Positions 16,109 through 24,679 of a stretch of DNA of 64,000 bases are shown piece after piece. A program made the translations under genes and the position numbers. Each line of letters begins with the position of its first letter. Within the stretch, counting starts at the first letter, position 1. The notes below the pieces were generated by a model, which saw only the letters and a list, made by a program, of their open reading frames with translations, was not told where the DNA came from and did no database searches. The stretch covers positions 195,191 to 259,190 of the forward strand of contig CAYJLF010000005.1 in the NCBI GenBank assembly GCA_964371055.1. Direction: 5' to 3'. This DNA is from CAYJLF01 sp964371055 (lineage in GTDB: Bacteria > Eisenbacteria > RBG-16-71-46 > CAIMUX01).

Positions 16109-16774
16109 TCAGTTCCCTTTCAGCAGGTGCGCAAACTTCTCCCGCGCCTTCAGTACCTTGGGGCGGACCACGACCTGGCAGTAGCCCTGTTCCGGGTTCT
16201 TCGCGAAGTAGTCCTGGTGGTACTCCTCCGCGCGGTAGAAGGTCTCCAGGGATTTCAGTTCGGTCACCAGGGACCCGCTCCAGATCCTCTCCCCCGCGAT
16301 CTCGCGCATGACCTCCTCGGCCACCCTCTTCTGCCCGTCGTCGCCGTAGAGGATGATCGAGCGGTACTGGGTGCCGACGTCGGCTCCCTGACGGTTCCTG
16401 GTCGTCGGATCGTGCACCACGAAGAAGACGTGGAGCAGATCGCGCAACGAGACCACGGCCGGATCCCAGTGGACCTGAACCACCTCGGCGTGGCCGGTCG
16501 TCCCCTCGCAGACCGACCGGTAGTCCGGATTCGCCACGTTGCCGCCGGCGTATCCTGACTCGACCGACGCGACCCCCTTCAACTCCTCGTAGACCGCCTC
16601 AAGGCACCAGAAGCAGCCGCCTCCGAGCGTGATCGTCTCCATGTTGACTCCTCCGCGGCCAGTGACGGCGGTCGGGGTTGCTTGCTGGGCGGCCGGCGCG
16701 ATGAGGTTCGCAGTCGCCCTTCCAGCAAATCCCATGCAGAGGGCCAGAGCCAGGGCAGCGGCAACTCGCATCAT
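16109..16774 (-). CDS. msrA: Exported peptide methionine-(S)-sulfoxide reductase MsrA
   Basis: A 221-residue protein that reduces methionine-S-sulfoxide. The catalytic cysteine lies in GGGCFWCLEAVYEELKGV (Cys54, Cys57), followed by the family segments SGYAGG, GHAEVVQVHWDP and QGADVGTQYRS, and EEYHQDYFAKNPEQGYC near the end. Unlike cytosolic MsrA (about 175-210 residues), it has an N-terminal signal sequence (MMRVAAALALALCMGFAGRA) before the domain, so it should act in the periplasm. ATG 16774 is chosen because AAGGGAGG is six bases upstream; a shorter start at the METITLGGG methionine would give a cytosolic form but has no comparable ribosome binding site. Confidence 0.93.
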   Translation of the reverse strand: MMRVAAALALALCMGFAGRATANLIAPAAQQATPTAVTGRGGVNMETITLGGGCFWCLEAVYEELKGVASVESGYAGGNVANPDYRSVCEGTTGHAEVVQVHWDPAVVSLRDLLHVFFVVHDPTTRNRQGADVGTQYRSIILYGDDGQKRVAEEVMREIAGERIWSGSLVTELKSLETFYRAEEYHQDYFAKNPEQGYCQVVVRPKVLKAREKFAHLLKGN

Positions 16775-16915
16775 GGCGGCCTCCCTTCCCTCGGGTCGAT
16801 TCCTTCGGTCTCTTCCCGGTTCGGTCCCGGGGTCGTTGGGGTTGGATGCTCCGGCTTTGACCGCGGCCGTCCCCGGAGGCACCAATCGCCAACCTGCGAG
16901 GCCCATCCAATATGC

Positions 16916-17611
16916 ATGCGCTCCTTCGCCGCCAGCTTCGTCCAGTGGGCGATCCTCGGTCTGCTTGCCGGTCCACCGGCGGCATGGGCCGAGGAGGACG
17001 CCGCCGGGACGCCCGCCCCGCTCCCCACACCGGCACCAACCGAGAGTCCGACTCTTGTTCCCTCGTGAACCGGCTGACCCGGCGAGGGCGGCCTGCTCCG
17101 GGGGAGCGGCATCGAGACGGACTGGCAGTTTTCCGCGCGATACATCGACACGACGTCCGACCGACCGCGCTGGCGAACGACGGGCATGTTTCGGCTGCAC
17201 TCGCAGCTTAGGGTGGGCGTGGAGTTCAACCCGGCTGCCCGCGAGGCTGTCCCCCTGGCCAACGTCGTCGTCGTGACCGAGCGCGGGAATCGGCCCCTGG
17301 TAACGTTGGGGACGAGCTCCGATCGGATCGGCAGTCCCGAGGGGGCGCAGGCCTACTTCCTGACCGTCGCGCGACGGCTGCGGTCGCTACCGGCTTCCCC
17401 CTACGCGGGCATCAGCTACTCCGAGTGGGACGCAGGGGTCAACTTTCCCGCAGGGGTCTCCGTCGGCGTCCGCGACGGTCTGTATCTGATGCCGATGTAC
17501 GACGGACATCGAGGCCACCTCTTGGTCAACTATCTGCGGGACCGTTGGGGCCTGACGTTGATCTGGGCGTGGTTCGAGCGGGCCGGCGTCGCCGTGAGCG
17601 CGGGGTTCTGA
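16916..17611 (+). pseudogene. Secreted protein of unknown function, interrupted by two in-frame TGA codons
   Basis: One reading frame runs from ATG 16916 to TGA 17609-17611. It opens with a signal peptide (RSFAASFVQWAILGLLAGPP, then AAWAEEDAAG), a Pro/Thr-rich linker, and continues with a beta-rich domain (ETDWQFSARYIDTTS, FRLHSQLRVGVEFNPA, NVVVVTERGNRPLVTLGTSS, AGISYSEWDAGVNFP). Two TGA codons at 17066-17068 and 17075-17077 interrupt it. The +1 frame is open across that point (PREPADPARA), so two compensating single-base errors, in the DNA or in the assembly, would restore one protein of about 231 residues. A separate start at ATG 17186 would give a 141-residue fragment without signal peptide. 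No family recognised. Confidence 0.5.
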
Positions 17612-17693
17612 AGTCGCGCGGCAGCCGGGGGTGGTGATGCGCGTGATCAGGGTTCTGAAGGATCGGGCGCAGTCTCGTGCGGCGGCGGTCCCG

Positions 17694-18257
17694 CTACCCG
17701 CCGCTCGAGCGCCGGGAGGGGCCTGACGCGCTGCGCCTGCGCTTTGGTTTCGGGTCGGAAGAACGGGACGCTTTGCTCGGAGCGGGGGCTGAGGCAACGG
17801 CCCGACGCTTGGGCCGGGTCGAATCCTCCTCGCACCGGCGGCGCGCCGCCGTTGCTCCGTCGCTCCGGAGTTCCCCGATGGAGATGCCCGACATCATCCG
17901 CTCGTAGCTCTCGCGGATCCCTCGCCAGTGCTCGTGCAGCGGGCAGGGGGCCTTCTCGTCGCACTGCGGGAGACCGAACATGCACTCCTGGATCACATCC
18001 GGTTCGCTCCCCTCAAGGATGAGGATCACATCGCGGATCGGCCGCTCGGCCGCGGATGGCCGCAGGCGATAGCCGCCTCCCCACCCCTTGAGGGAGTCGA
18101 CCACACCTTCCTTGGCCAGCCGGTTCAGGATCTTGGCGAGATAGTTCGCAGGAATGCAGGTGGCACGGGCGATCTCATCGACCGGGCACCAGGTGTCCTG
18201 CCGGTCCGCCAGGTGGCCCAGGATGATGAGCCCGTAGCGTGTTGTCTGACTGACCAT
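17694..18257 (-). CDS. Rrf2-family transcriptional regulator, probably Fe-S and nos-associated
   Basis: A 187-residue Rrf2/NsrR-type protein: N-terminal winged helix (SQTTRYGLIILGHLADR, then IPANYLAKILNRLAKEGVV and GWGGGYRL), followed by three cysteines at 92, 99 and 105 (CMFGLPQC, CPLH), the position where NsrR and IscR hold an Fe-S cluster. The last 50 or so residues are an Arg/Ser/Lys-rich tail unusual for the family. Start ATG 18257 fits the family N-terminus. It is the last gene of the nos operon, 32 bases after the membrane-protein gene, and is a likely NO/N2O- or redox-responsive repressor of the nos promoter at 25188-25227. Confidence 0.88.
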   Translation of the reverse strand: MVSQTTRYGLIILGHLADRQDTWCPVDEIARATCIPANYLAKILNRLAKEGVVDSLKGWGGGYRLRPSAAERPIRDVILILEGSEPDVIQECMFGLPQCDEKAPCPLHEHWRGIRESYERMMSGISIGELRSDGATAARRRCEEDSTRPKRRAVASAPAPSKASRSSDPKPKRRRSASGPSRRSSGG

Positions 18258-18289
18258 CCCCGCCAGTCCCCTTCCCCCGCTGCGTCCGG

Positions 18290-18925
18290 TCACGCCTCCG
18301 CCGGCCGCCACTCCCGGTAAACGTGCCAGGCGGCGATCAGCACCACGCCGATCGCAAACGTCCCCAGGAAGAACGTACCCCACTGGGGCAGCGAGTGGGT
18401 CGTGAAGTTGGCCACCTGTTTGGTGCCGACCACCACCGGCATGAACGGTTTGACCCGGAAGGCCGCCTGCGGATCGAGTTGATGCCCATAGTTGTAGAGC
18501 ATCAGCACGAAGCGGGCAAAGAAGAACGCGGTGACATAGACGAGGAGCACGCTCAGGTCGACCAGGTCCCGGATGGCGCCGACCACCGCCACCCGCAGCA
18601 GCAGGAGCCCGAGGATCCCGAAGGCGAAGGGAATCCAGCCCAGCTCCGGGATGCTCGATTGCTCGATCTTCGCCATGCCGATGTAATGATTCAGGTTGTT
18701 GATCTCGGCGATGTCGCGGCCGTCGTTCCCCCCGACCAGCCGGTAGGCGTAGATGTCCATGAGGAGCCCTTTGGGGTACTGCGGCGCGACCATCTGGATG
18801 CGCCACAGCGGGAAGAAGAAGCTGACCGCCAGCGGCAACAGGAGCGAGATGAGCAGGAGCCTCGATCGCGCCCGCAGCGGTCGCCCCAGGACGGTATAGA
18901 ACCTCGCGAATCGACCTGGCATCAC
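18290..18925 (-). CDS. Integral membrane protein of the nos cluster, function unknown
   Basis: A 211-residue protein with about four membrane segments (RLLLISLLLPLAVSFFF; LGWIPFAFGILGLLLLRV; LVDLSVLLVYVTAFFFARFV; FFLGTFAIGVVLIAAWHVY). Between the first two is a polar loop with NNLNHYIGM, and between the last two PFMPVVVGTKQVANF; these soluble loops could bind copper or a partner. GGGGGAGG lies five bases before ATG 18925. It sits between nosY and the Rrf2 gene with small gaps, so it is probably a nos accessory protein. Similar membrane proteins accompany clade II nos clusters, but I know of no assigned function. Confidence 0.75.
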   Translation of the reverse strand: MMPGRFARFYTVLGRPLRARSRLLLISLLLPLAVSFFFPLWRIQMVAPQYPKGLLMDIYAYRLVGGNDGRDIAEINNLNHYIGMAKIEQSSIPELGWIPFAFGILGLLLLRVAVVGAIRDLVDLSVLLVYVTAFFFARFVLMLYNYGHQLDPQAAFRVKPFMPVVVGTKQVANFTTHSLPQWGTFFLGTFAIGVVLIAAWHVYREWRPAEA

Positions 18926-18950
18926 GCCTCCCCCGGCCCCGCGGGCCTCG

Positions 18951-19811
18951 TCAGATCAGATCCTCGTGCGTGAAACGCCGGAGCGCCAGGAGCCAGGCCG
19001 CGGTCCCGACCACCAGCGGCCAAGCGATTCCGACGAGTTGGACCCAGCCCGCGCCGAAGCGGTGAGCGAGGAAGAACCCCACCGGCCCGAGCACCGACAG
19101 CGATGGCTCGGCCGAGACCAGGATGGCGAGGCGGACCGCTTCCACCGGGTTCAGGGCGGCGAGCGCGAACACCGCCGGCGGGTGCAGGCGCCACCGCAAC
19201 ATCAGCCCGATCAGGCCGAAGTCGAGCAGCGCGACGCCCAGGACCCACAGCGCGAGGAGAGCCATGACGGCCCGCGTCGGGCTGCGGACGATCACGGAGA
19301 CCGCCAGCCCCAGTCCGGTGAAGGCCCAGATCAGCGCCGCGCAGGCGGCCACGCTCCGGGCAACCGAATCCCAGGACACCGGGCTCAACAGCCAGACGCG
19401 ACCGAACAGGGTCATCGCCAGCATCAAGAGCGCCAGGGGAACGACCAGGACCGCGAAACGGACCAGGGTCAGAGCCACGAAGTACTCCCGCCGTCCGAAC
19501 GGGTGGCCGAAGAGCAGCTCCAGCGTGCCGTCCTCCCGCGCCCGATTGATGACCTGTCCGGTGGCGATCAGCGCGAGCAACGGCAGCAGGAGGACGAGGG
19601 CGTGCGTGAGCGAGAGGAGAACGCGCCCAGTGCCGGAGAATCCCAGCACGCTCGACTCGCGCAGGCCGATGAGGACGAAGAGCCCCGCCAGGAGGGCGTA
19701 GAGACCGAAGCAGAAGGCCAGCCAGCGCGAGCGCCGGACCTCCGCCACATCGAGGCGCACCGCCGCCATGGTCAGCGCACGACTGCGGAGGGTCCACTCA
19801 CGGGCTGGCAT
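18951..19811 (-). CDS. nosY: Nos-type ABC transporter permease NosY
   Basis: A 286-residue ABC-2 type permease with six predicted membrane segments (for example LAFCFGLYALLAGLFVLIGL, LLLPLLALIATGQVI, LVVPLALLMLAMTLFG, VMALLALWVLGVALLDFGLI). The motif INRAREDGTLELLFGHPFGR in the first cytoplasmic loop is the usual NosY interface with the ATPase NosF. NosFY with NosD is needed for delivery of sulfur or copper to the CuZ site of NosZ. ATG 19811 overlaps the nosL stop by 14 bases; a GTG two codons earlier (19817) is also possible. Confidence 0.9.
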   Translation of the reverse strand: MPAREWTLRSRALTMAAVRLDVAEVRRSRWLAFCFGLYALLAGLFVLIGLRESSVLGFSGTGRVLLSLTHALVLLLPLLALIATGQVINRAREDGTLELLFGHPFGRREYFVALTLVRFAVLVVPLALLMLAMTLFGRVWLLSPVSWDSVARSVAACAALIWAFTGLGLAVSVIVRSPTRAVMALLALWVLGVALLDFGLIGLMLRWRLHPPAVFALAALNPVEAVRLAILVSAEPSLSVLGPVGFFLAHRFGAGWVQLVGIAWPLVVGTAAWLLALRRFTHEDLI

Positions 19812-20271
19812 GGCCACCCGGACGGCGCGGACGCCGCACCTTCGCTCGGGCCTCGTCGAGGGAAAGCCCCCCCTCGGTCCCGGCCGGCATCGCCCCCAGG
19901 TTGAATCCCATGGGCGATGGCCGCGCCTCCACGAACGTCACCTCCGCTCCGGAGATCCAGCGTTCCTCCCGCAGGTGATGGAACCAGAGGGCGTGCACCG
20001 AGGGATCCTCCTGGTCGAGGAAGCGGAAGAGGCACCCGCAGTCGTCGAAGTCGAGGACGCGGCCATCCGTCGTCTGCAGCTGCGCCGCGAAACCCCACTC
20101 GCTCACGGCCATGCGGCACTCCGCGCAGGGTGTCCGGTCCCAGACGACGGGCTGCGGGCCTTCCGGAAGCGACTCCGATCCGGCGATGACGATCACCACC
20201 ACCGTGGCGAGCGCCAAAGCGCCGGCCAGACCGATCAAGAGCGCCGTACGATTCCGTCTACCTGCCGGCAT
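19798..20271 (-). CDS. nosL: NosL copper chaperone, membrane-anchored form
   Basis: A 157-residue NosL. After an N-terminal membrane segment (NRTALLIGLAGALALATVV) the domain shows the Cu(I) site PCAECRMAVSEWGFAAQL, the GRVLDFDDCGCLFRF segment and GFNLGAMPAG. NosL delivers Cu(I) to NosZ in the periplasm. The classical protein is a lipoprotein; here the anchor is a transmembrane helix, with no cysteine at the end of the hydrophobic stretch. ATG 20271 overlaps nosF by 14 bases, consistent with one operon. Confidence 0.88.
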   Translation of the reverse strand: MPAGRRNRTALLIGLAGALALATVVVIVIAGSESLPEGPQPVVWDRTPCAECRMAVSEWGFAAQLQTTDGRVLDFDDCGCLFRFLDQEDPSVHALWFHHLREERWISGAEVTFVEARPSPMGFNLGAMPAGTEGGLSLDEARAKVRRPRRPGGHASP

Positions 20272-21172
20272 AGACGACCCTTTCCTCCCGGCCGCCGCCG
20301 GCGGCCACGGTTTCGTCGACCGATTCCAGATCACGCATGCGAACCGCCTCGATCCGCCCGCGCCATGTATTGACAACTTCGCGCACGAGTTCGACCGCAT
20401 CCGCATGGACGACGACGCGCACCCAGTCGCCCGATCCTCCGCGATGGAAGCCACGATCCTCGAACCAGCCAGCCGGAAGGCCGGGGCTCGCCTGCACCTC
20501 GATCACGCTGTGCGCCGCGCCGCGCAGATACTCCGACAGCGGCCCCTCCCAACCCACGCGCCCCTCCTCCAGGGCCACGACGTGATCGACGAGGTGGCGC
20601 ACCTCCTCCAGGCGATGGGAACAGAGGATGACCGTCGCCGCGGACGCGTGCCGCTCCACCAGGCGATAGAAGGCGGCCCGGCTGCGCGCATCGAGGCTCG
20701 CCGTCGGCTCGTCCAGGAGCAGGAGCTCGACGTCGGCCGCGAAGGCGAGGGAGAGGAGCAGTTTCTGCTTCATTCCTCCCGACAGGTTGCGCACCGGCTT
20801 GCCCCCGACCGCGTCCAGGTCGAGCTGAAGCGCTTCGGCGACCTCCGCCACCAGGCTGGCGTCGAGGCGGCGCACCGCCGAGATCGCCGTCACCACCTCG
20901 GTGACCGTGGCCCCGAGTTGCGGGGCCGACTGCGGGACATAACTCAGTCTCGGCGCCAGCCGGCGGCGATCCCGGTCGGGCGAGAGACCATCCAGGAGCA
21001 CCTCCCCCTCGCACCGCAACATCCCCAGGATTACGCGCGTGAGGGTCGACTTGCCCGATCCATTCGGGCCGATCAGCGCCACGCGGCGGCCCGAGGGAAT
21101 CGACAGCGTCAGGTCGTCGAGCGCCCGCAGCCGGCCGAAACAGCGGGTGACCGATCGCAATTCAATCTTCAT
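20258..21172 (-). CDS. nosF: Nos-type ABC transporter ATPase NosF
   Basis: A 304-residue ABC ATPase: Walker A GPNGSGKST (about 35-43), Q-loop region SYVPQSAPQLG, signature LSGGMKQKL, Walker B LLLLDEPTASLD and the switch histidine in CSHRLEEV. The C-terminal 80 residues form an extra domain, as in NosF. It pairs with NosY. Start ATG 21172 (MKIELRSVTRCFG) is six bases after the nosD stop. Confidence 0.92.
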   Translation of the reverse strand: MKIELRSVTRCFGRLRALDDLTLSIPSGRRVALIGPNGSGKSTLTRVILGMLRCEGEVLLDGLSPDRDRRRLAPRLSYVPQSAPQLGATVTEVVTAISAVRRLDASLVAEVAEALQLDLDAVGGKPVRNLSGGMKQKLLLSLAFAADVELLLLDEPTASLDARSRAAFYRLVERHASAATVILCSHRLEEVRHLVDHVVALEEGRVGWEGPLSEYLRGAAHSVIEVQASPGLPAGWFEDRGFHRGGSGDWVRVVVHADAVELVREVVNTWRGRIEAVRMRDLESVDETVAAGGGREERVVYAGR

Positions 21173-21178
21173 GCCTGG

Positions 21179-22645
21179 TCACCCCGCCATCGCGGCGCGC
21201 CGGGGAGGAGGCGCGAGGCGCGGCGCCGGATCATGGACCAGGATGCGCGGAGCGAAGAGCGGAAGGACGCGACCGACGACATCGATCAGTCCCAGCGCCG
21301 GTGTTCCCTCGAAGAACTGCAGCGCCTCGTACTTCGTCGTGAGCTGGTCCGAGAGCCGGTGCAGTTCGTACGCCACGTCGCCGATGCCGTCGCCGTCGAG
21401 GTCGTACCCCTGGTAGTCGTCGAAGTAGTTGCCCCGCCAGTCGACCCCGGCCGCATCGCCTCCTCCCCCGACCCTGACGGGCGTCCCACAACCTCGAAAT
21501 TCATTGTCATGGAACTGATTACGGGTCTCGCTGCGATGAAAGGAGACCCCCGTGCCGCAGAAGAGGAGCCGGTTGCCGGTGACGATGTTCTCGTGATTTC
21601 GCTGCAGCGGCGACGTGTCGAGATAGATCCCGGCCTGGTTGCTCAAGAGGACGTTGTCGCGCACGATGAGTCCCCCCGATTCCTTGACCCCCAGTCCGAG
21701 CCCGCCGGTCGGATCGGAGAACGCCATCCGATTCTCCAGGATCGACACGCTGTCGCTGTACATCACGAAGATGCCGACCAGGTTTCCCACATAGGTGTTC
21801 CCCTGCGCGATGTTTCGACGGCTGTACATGTAGTGGGTGCCGTAGCGCCCCCACTCCACGAAGTTGCCGGTGACGCGATTCCCCGGCGAGTACCAGACCA
21901 CGATGTCGCGGCTCCGTGAGACCAGATTCCCGGAGACCTCCGAACCGCGCACTTCCCAGAGACGAATTCCATCGCCGCGCAGGCCCAGATCCGGCAAGCC
22001 CGTGCCGACGACCTCGTTCCCGATGATCCGGGCTCCCCGGACCTGCTCGGCGGTGATGCCGAAGAGGGCCTGCCGGACCGTCAGACCCTCGACCCGACAG
22101 TCATCCGCCCGGAGGCAGATCGCGGCATCGGTCTGATCGAACCGACCGCCACTCCCTTCGACCGTGAAGCCCAACAGGCTGACGCCATCGGCCTCGACCG
22201 TGATGGTGTGGCCGACGCCGTCCGATCGGATGATGGCGTCGCGCGGTCCCCAGAGGGTGATCGGGCGGTCCACCACCACCGGCCCCGGGTGGATGCCGGG
22301 CGCAAGCACGATCACCCCGCCCGCCTTGGTCCCCTCGATGACCCGCTGGAGATTCTCTTCGCACCCGACGACAATCCCGCCATCCGGGAGCGCGGGGGCC
22401 ACGAGCGCCGGACGCGGCCAGTCCCGGGCTACCGCCACCGCATTGACCCCGATCACGGACGTGACGTGGGAGTCATCCATGGTGAGCTCGGTCGCGCCCG
22501 CGGATAGCGCCCACCCGGCGGTCAGGACGAGGGCCGCGGCCAGGGCCGGGGGCACATCCCTCCCGCTCGGCGGCCGATTCCGGTGCGCGCACGAGGGCGT
22601 GCGGCGCGCCGATCGCACCCTGCTCCCGCCTGCTCGCTCCACCAT
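21179..22645 (-). CDS. nosD: NosD periplasmic copper-site maturation protein
   Basis: A 488-residue right-handed beta-helix protein with a signal sequence (ALAAALVLTAGWALSAGA, about 34-51) and many PbH1-type repeats (ITLWGPRDAIIR, VEGLTVRQALFGI, ARIIGNEVVGTGLPDLG, GNRVTGNFVEWGRYGTHYM, IAQGNTYVGNLVGIFVMYS, IVTGNRLLFCGTGVSF). The NosD signature FVEWGRYGTHYMYS is present, and DYQGYDLDGDGIGD, the usual end of the helix. It works with NosFY in assembling the Cu-S cluster of NosZ. GGAGGG lies eight bases before ATG 22645. The N-terminal 30 residues before the signal core are long and arginine-rich. Confidence 0.9.
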   Translation of the reverse strand: MVERAGGSRVRSARRTPSCAHRNRPPSGRDVPPALAAALVLTAGWALSAGATELTMDDSHVTSVIGVNAVAVARDWPRPALVAPALPDGGIVVGCEENLQRVIEGTKAGGVIVLAPGIHPGPVVVDRPITLWGPRDAIIRSDGVGHTITVEADGVSLLGFTVEGSGGRFDQTDAAICLRADDCRVEGLTVRQALFGITAEQVRGARIIGNEVVGTGLPDLGLRGDGIRLWEVRGSEVSGNLVSRSRDIVVWYSPGNRVTGNFVEWGRYGTHYMYSRRNIAQGNTYVGNLVGIFVMYSDSVSILENRMAFSDPTGGLGLGVKESGGLIVRDNVLLSNQAGIYLDTSPLQRNHENIVTGNRLLFCGTGVSFHRSETRNQFHDNEFRGCGTPVRVGGGGDAAGVDWRGNYFDDYQGYDLDGDGIGDVAYELHRLSDQLTTKYEALQFFEGTPALGLIDVVGRVLPLFAPRILVHDPAPRLAPPPRRAAMAG

Positions 22646-22673
22646 CTGGAATCCCTCCGACCCCGCGCTCCGG

Positions 22674-24641
22674 CTACGACTTCACAAGCAGGTACCCGGC
22701 CATCTCGAGGTGCAGCGCCGAGCAGAATTCCGTGCAGTAGTACGGGAAGACACCCGCGCGATCCGCCACGAAGGTGGCATTGGCGGTCTTGCCCGGCTCG
22801 ATGCTCAGGTTGACGTTGTACCGGTCGATGGCGAAACCATGGGTCGCGTCGCGCGCCTGTTCCAGGCTCGTGATGTGCATGTGAACGCGGTCGCCTCGTC
22901 GCACCTCGATGATATCCGGGTTCAGGTGACTGCGCACCGCGGTCATATAGACATGCACGCCGTCCCCCCGGCGCTCGATGCGCACCTGTTCTTCGGTCGT
23001 GACGGCGTCAGGATGCGGCGACATGGTGGCGGGATTCATGCCGACGGGGCTGTACATCTCGATCGGCTTGATCTTGTCGGCGCTGATCATCTGCGCGTAG
23101 TGAGGTTCCCCCAGGGGGATCGGCATGTCGTAGAGCACTTCCATCTTCTCGCCCGAGATGTCGATCAGCTGGAAGTTCTGCGGCAGGAGGGGGCCGACGC
23201 CGCTGAATCGATCGATGGCCCACTTGTTCATCGCCATGAGGTACCGACCCTTCGGATGCACCACGTCTCCCTCGGCCGCCGTGAGGTGGCCGATGTTGTA
23301 GTGCACCGAAATCTTCTCGATCAGCTTCAGGTCCTGCAGGGACCACCGCGCCACCTTCGACTCGATGAAGATCGAGGTGTAGGCATTTCCCCGGTCGTCG
23401 AACTGGGTGTGCAGCGGCCCGAGGCCGATCTCGACCTGCCCCCGGATCGCCTCGGTGAAGGGGAGGATCGGCACGCCGTAGTGGTCCACCCCGTCGAATC
23501 GCTTCTGCTCGATCAGCGCCATGATCTTGTTGAAGTCATAGACCGTCGCGTGGGTGTCGAGTTTGCCCGAAACCACGATGTCGGTGCCGTTCGGCGCGAT
23601 GTCGACCCCGTGGGGGCTCTTCGGCTCCGGGAGGAAGTAGAGGAGTCCTTCTTCGATCGCCGTCGCCAGCGTGATGACTCGCATGCCGGCGATCATCTTC
23701 GTCCGGCCGGAGCGCACCACCTCCTCCGCCTTCTTCCAGTTGAAGAGATGGAGGTAGTCCATGTCGTTCTGCGAGGCTCCGGATTCGAGTGGTGGATTGC
23801 CCTGCTGCAGACCGCCGTACGACCGCTCGGTGTTGAAGGAGTTGGCAAACGCCCAGCCATCGCTGGCGAGCTTACCGGCGTCGGCGATGTCCTGCATGTA
23901 GGGCGGCAGCTCGACCGCCCACGACTCTTCCGGCACGATGCGGCCGCGCGCGCGGTCGAACTTCCAGAAGATCTGCGCTCCGCGGTAGGTGTCGTTGTAT
24001 TCCGAGAGCGGCGCGTAACCGCCACCCAGCGGTGTCGGATACTGCGAGGTCTCGATCACGTACTCGGTATTCGGCGTCACGAAGGTGCCGCCGTGATCGG
24101 CGTGGATCAGATCGCTCGCGACGATCTGCTTGGTGGCGAAGTCGCGCAGATCGATGACGGCGATGCGCGCGTTCGCCTTGTCGTTGACGAAGATAAACTG
24201 CCCGTCGTAGTCGCCGTCCGTCTCGCTGAGCGCGGGGTGGTGCATGTCCCCCCACGTGAGCTTCACTCCCGTCGGGGAGCCCGCCTCGAGGATCTCGCGC
24301 GTCTCCTCGTCGAAGCCGTATCCCTGCCACGGCTCCGGGGTGAAGACGCCGATGTACTTCAGGATGCGCATGCTGGGGACGCCGATGACGATCAGGTTGC
24401 CGCCATGGCCTCCTGAGGCGAAGAGGTAGAACTCCTCCTCACGTCCCGTCGGCGTGTAGGTCTTGACGGCCGCCGTCACGTCGGCCTCGGACAAGCCGCG
24501 GGCCTGCATGAGCGAACGCAGGTCGGCCGAGACCCCGACGCCCGTCCGACCTTGACTGCACGATCCCATGACCGCCGCGAGCGTCAACCCGGCGAGCAAT
24601 CCTCCGCCGAGCCCGATCCATGTCCGCCCGTATCGCATCAT
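22674..24641 (-). CDS. nosZ: Nitrous oxide reductase, clade II (Sec-exported)
   Basis: A 655-residue NosZ that reduces N2O to N2 in the periplasm. It lacks a twin-arginine signal and instead has a Sec-type N-terminus (RTWIGLGGGLLAGLTLAAV) ending in VMGSC, a possible lipobox. CuZ histidine segments are visible in order: GDMHHPALSETDGDYDGQF, IHADHGG, SPHGVD, LGPLHTQFD, HYNIGHL and GEPHYAQM. The C-terminal cupredoxin holds the CuA site with Cys636, Cys640, His644 and Met647 (CTEFCSALHLEM). The DMHHPALSETDGDYDG form is characteristic of clade II. GGAGGAG precedes two adjacent ATGs (24641 and 24638); the second has the better spacing. All catalytic ligands appear intact. Confidence 0.96.
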   Translation of the reverse strand: MMRYGRTWIGLGGGLLAGLTLAAVMGSCSQGRTGVGVSADLRSLMQARGLSEADVTAAVKTYTPTGREEEFYLFASGGHGGNLIVIGVPSMRILKYIGVFTPEPWQGYGFDEETREILEAGSPTGVKLTWGDMHHPALSETDGDYDGQFIFVNDKANARIAVIDLRDFATKQIVASDLIHADHGGTFVTPNTEYVIETSQYPTPLGGGYAPLSEYNDTYRGAQIFWKFDRARGRIVPEESWAVELPPYMQDIADAGKLASDGWAFANSFNTERSYGGLQQGNPPLESGASQNDMDYLHLFNWKKAEEVVRSGRTKMIAGMRVITLATAIEEGLLYFLPEPKSPHGVDIAPNGTDIVVSGKLDTHATVYDFNKIMALIEQKRFDGVDHYGVPILPFTEAIRGQVEIGLGPLHTQFDDRGNAYTSIFIESKVARWSLQDLKLIEKISVHYNIGHLTAAEGDVVHPKGRYLMAMNKWAIDRFSGVGPLLPQNFQLIDISGEKMEVLYDMPIPLGEPHYAQMISADKIKPIEMYSPVGMNPATMSPHPDAVTTEEQVRIERRGDGVHVYMTAVRSHLNPDIIEVRRGDRVHMHITSLEQARDATHGFAIDRYNVNLSIEPGKTANATFVADRAGVFPYYCTEFCSALHLEMAGYLLVKS

Positions 24642-24679
24642 CTCCTCCCCTGCTTCGGATTTATGGTCATCCCGATTGG

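Noticed and set aside
20111..21919. Plus-strand open frame of 602 codons opposite nosF, nosL and nosD
   Set aside because: Antisense to the nos operon; composition only.
22164..24416. Long open frame of 750 codons on the plus strand opposite nosZ and nosD
   Set aside because: Antisense to well-supported genes with intact catalytic motifs; an effect of high GC codon use.
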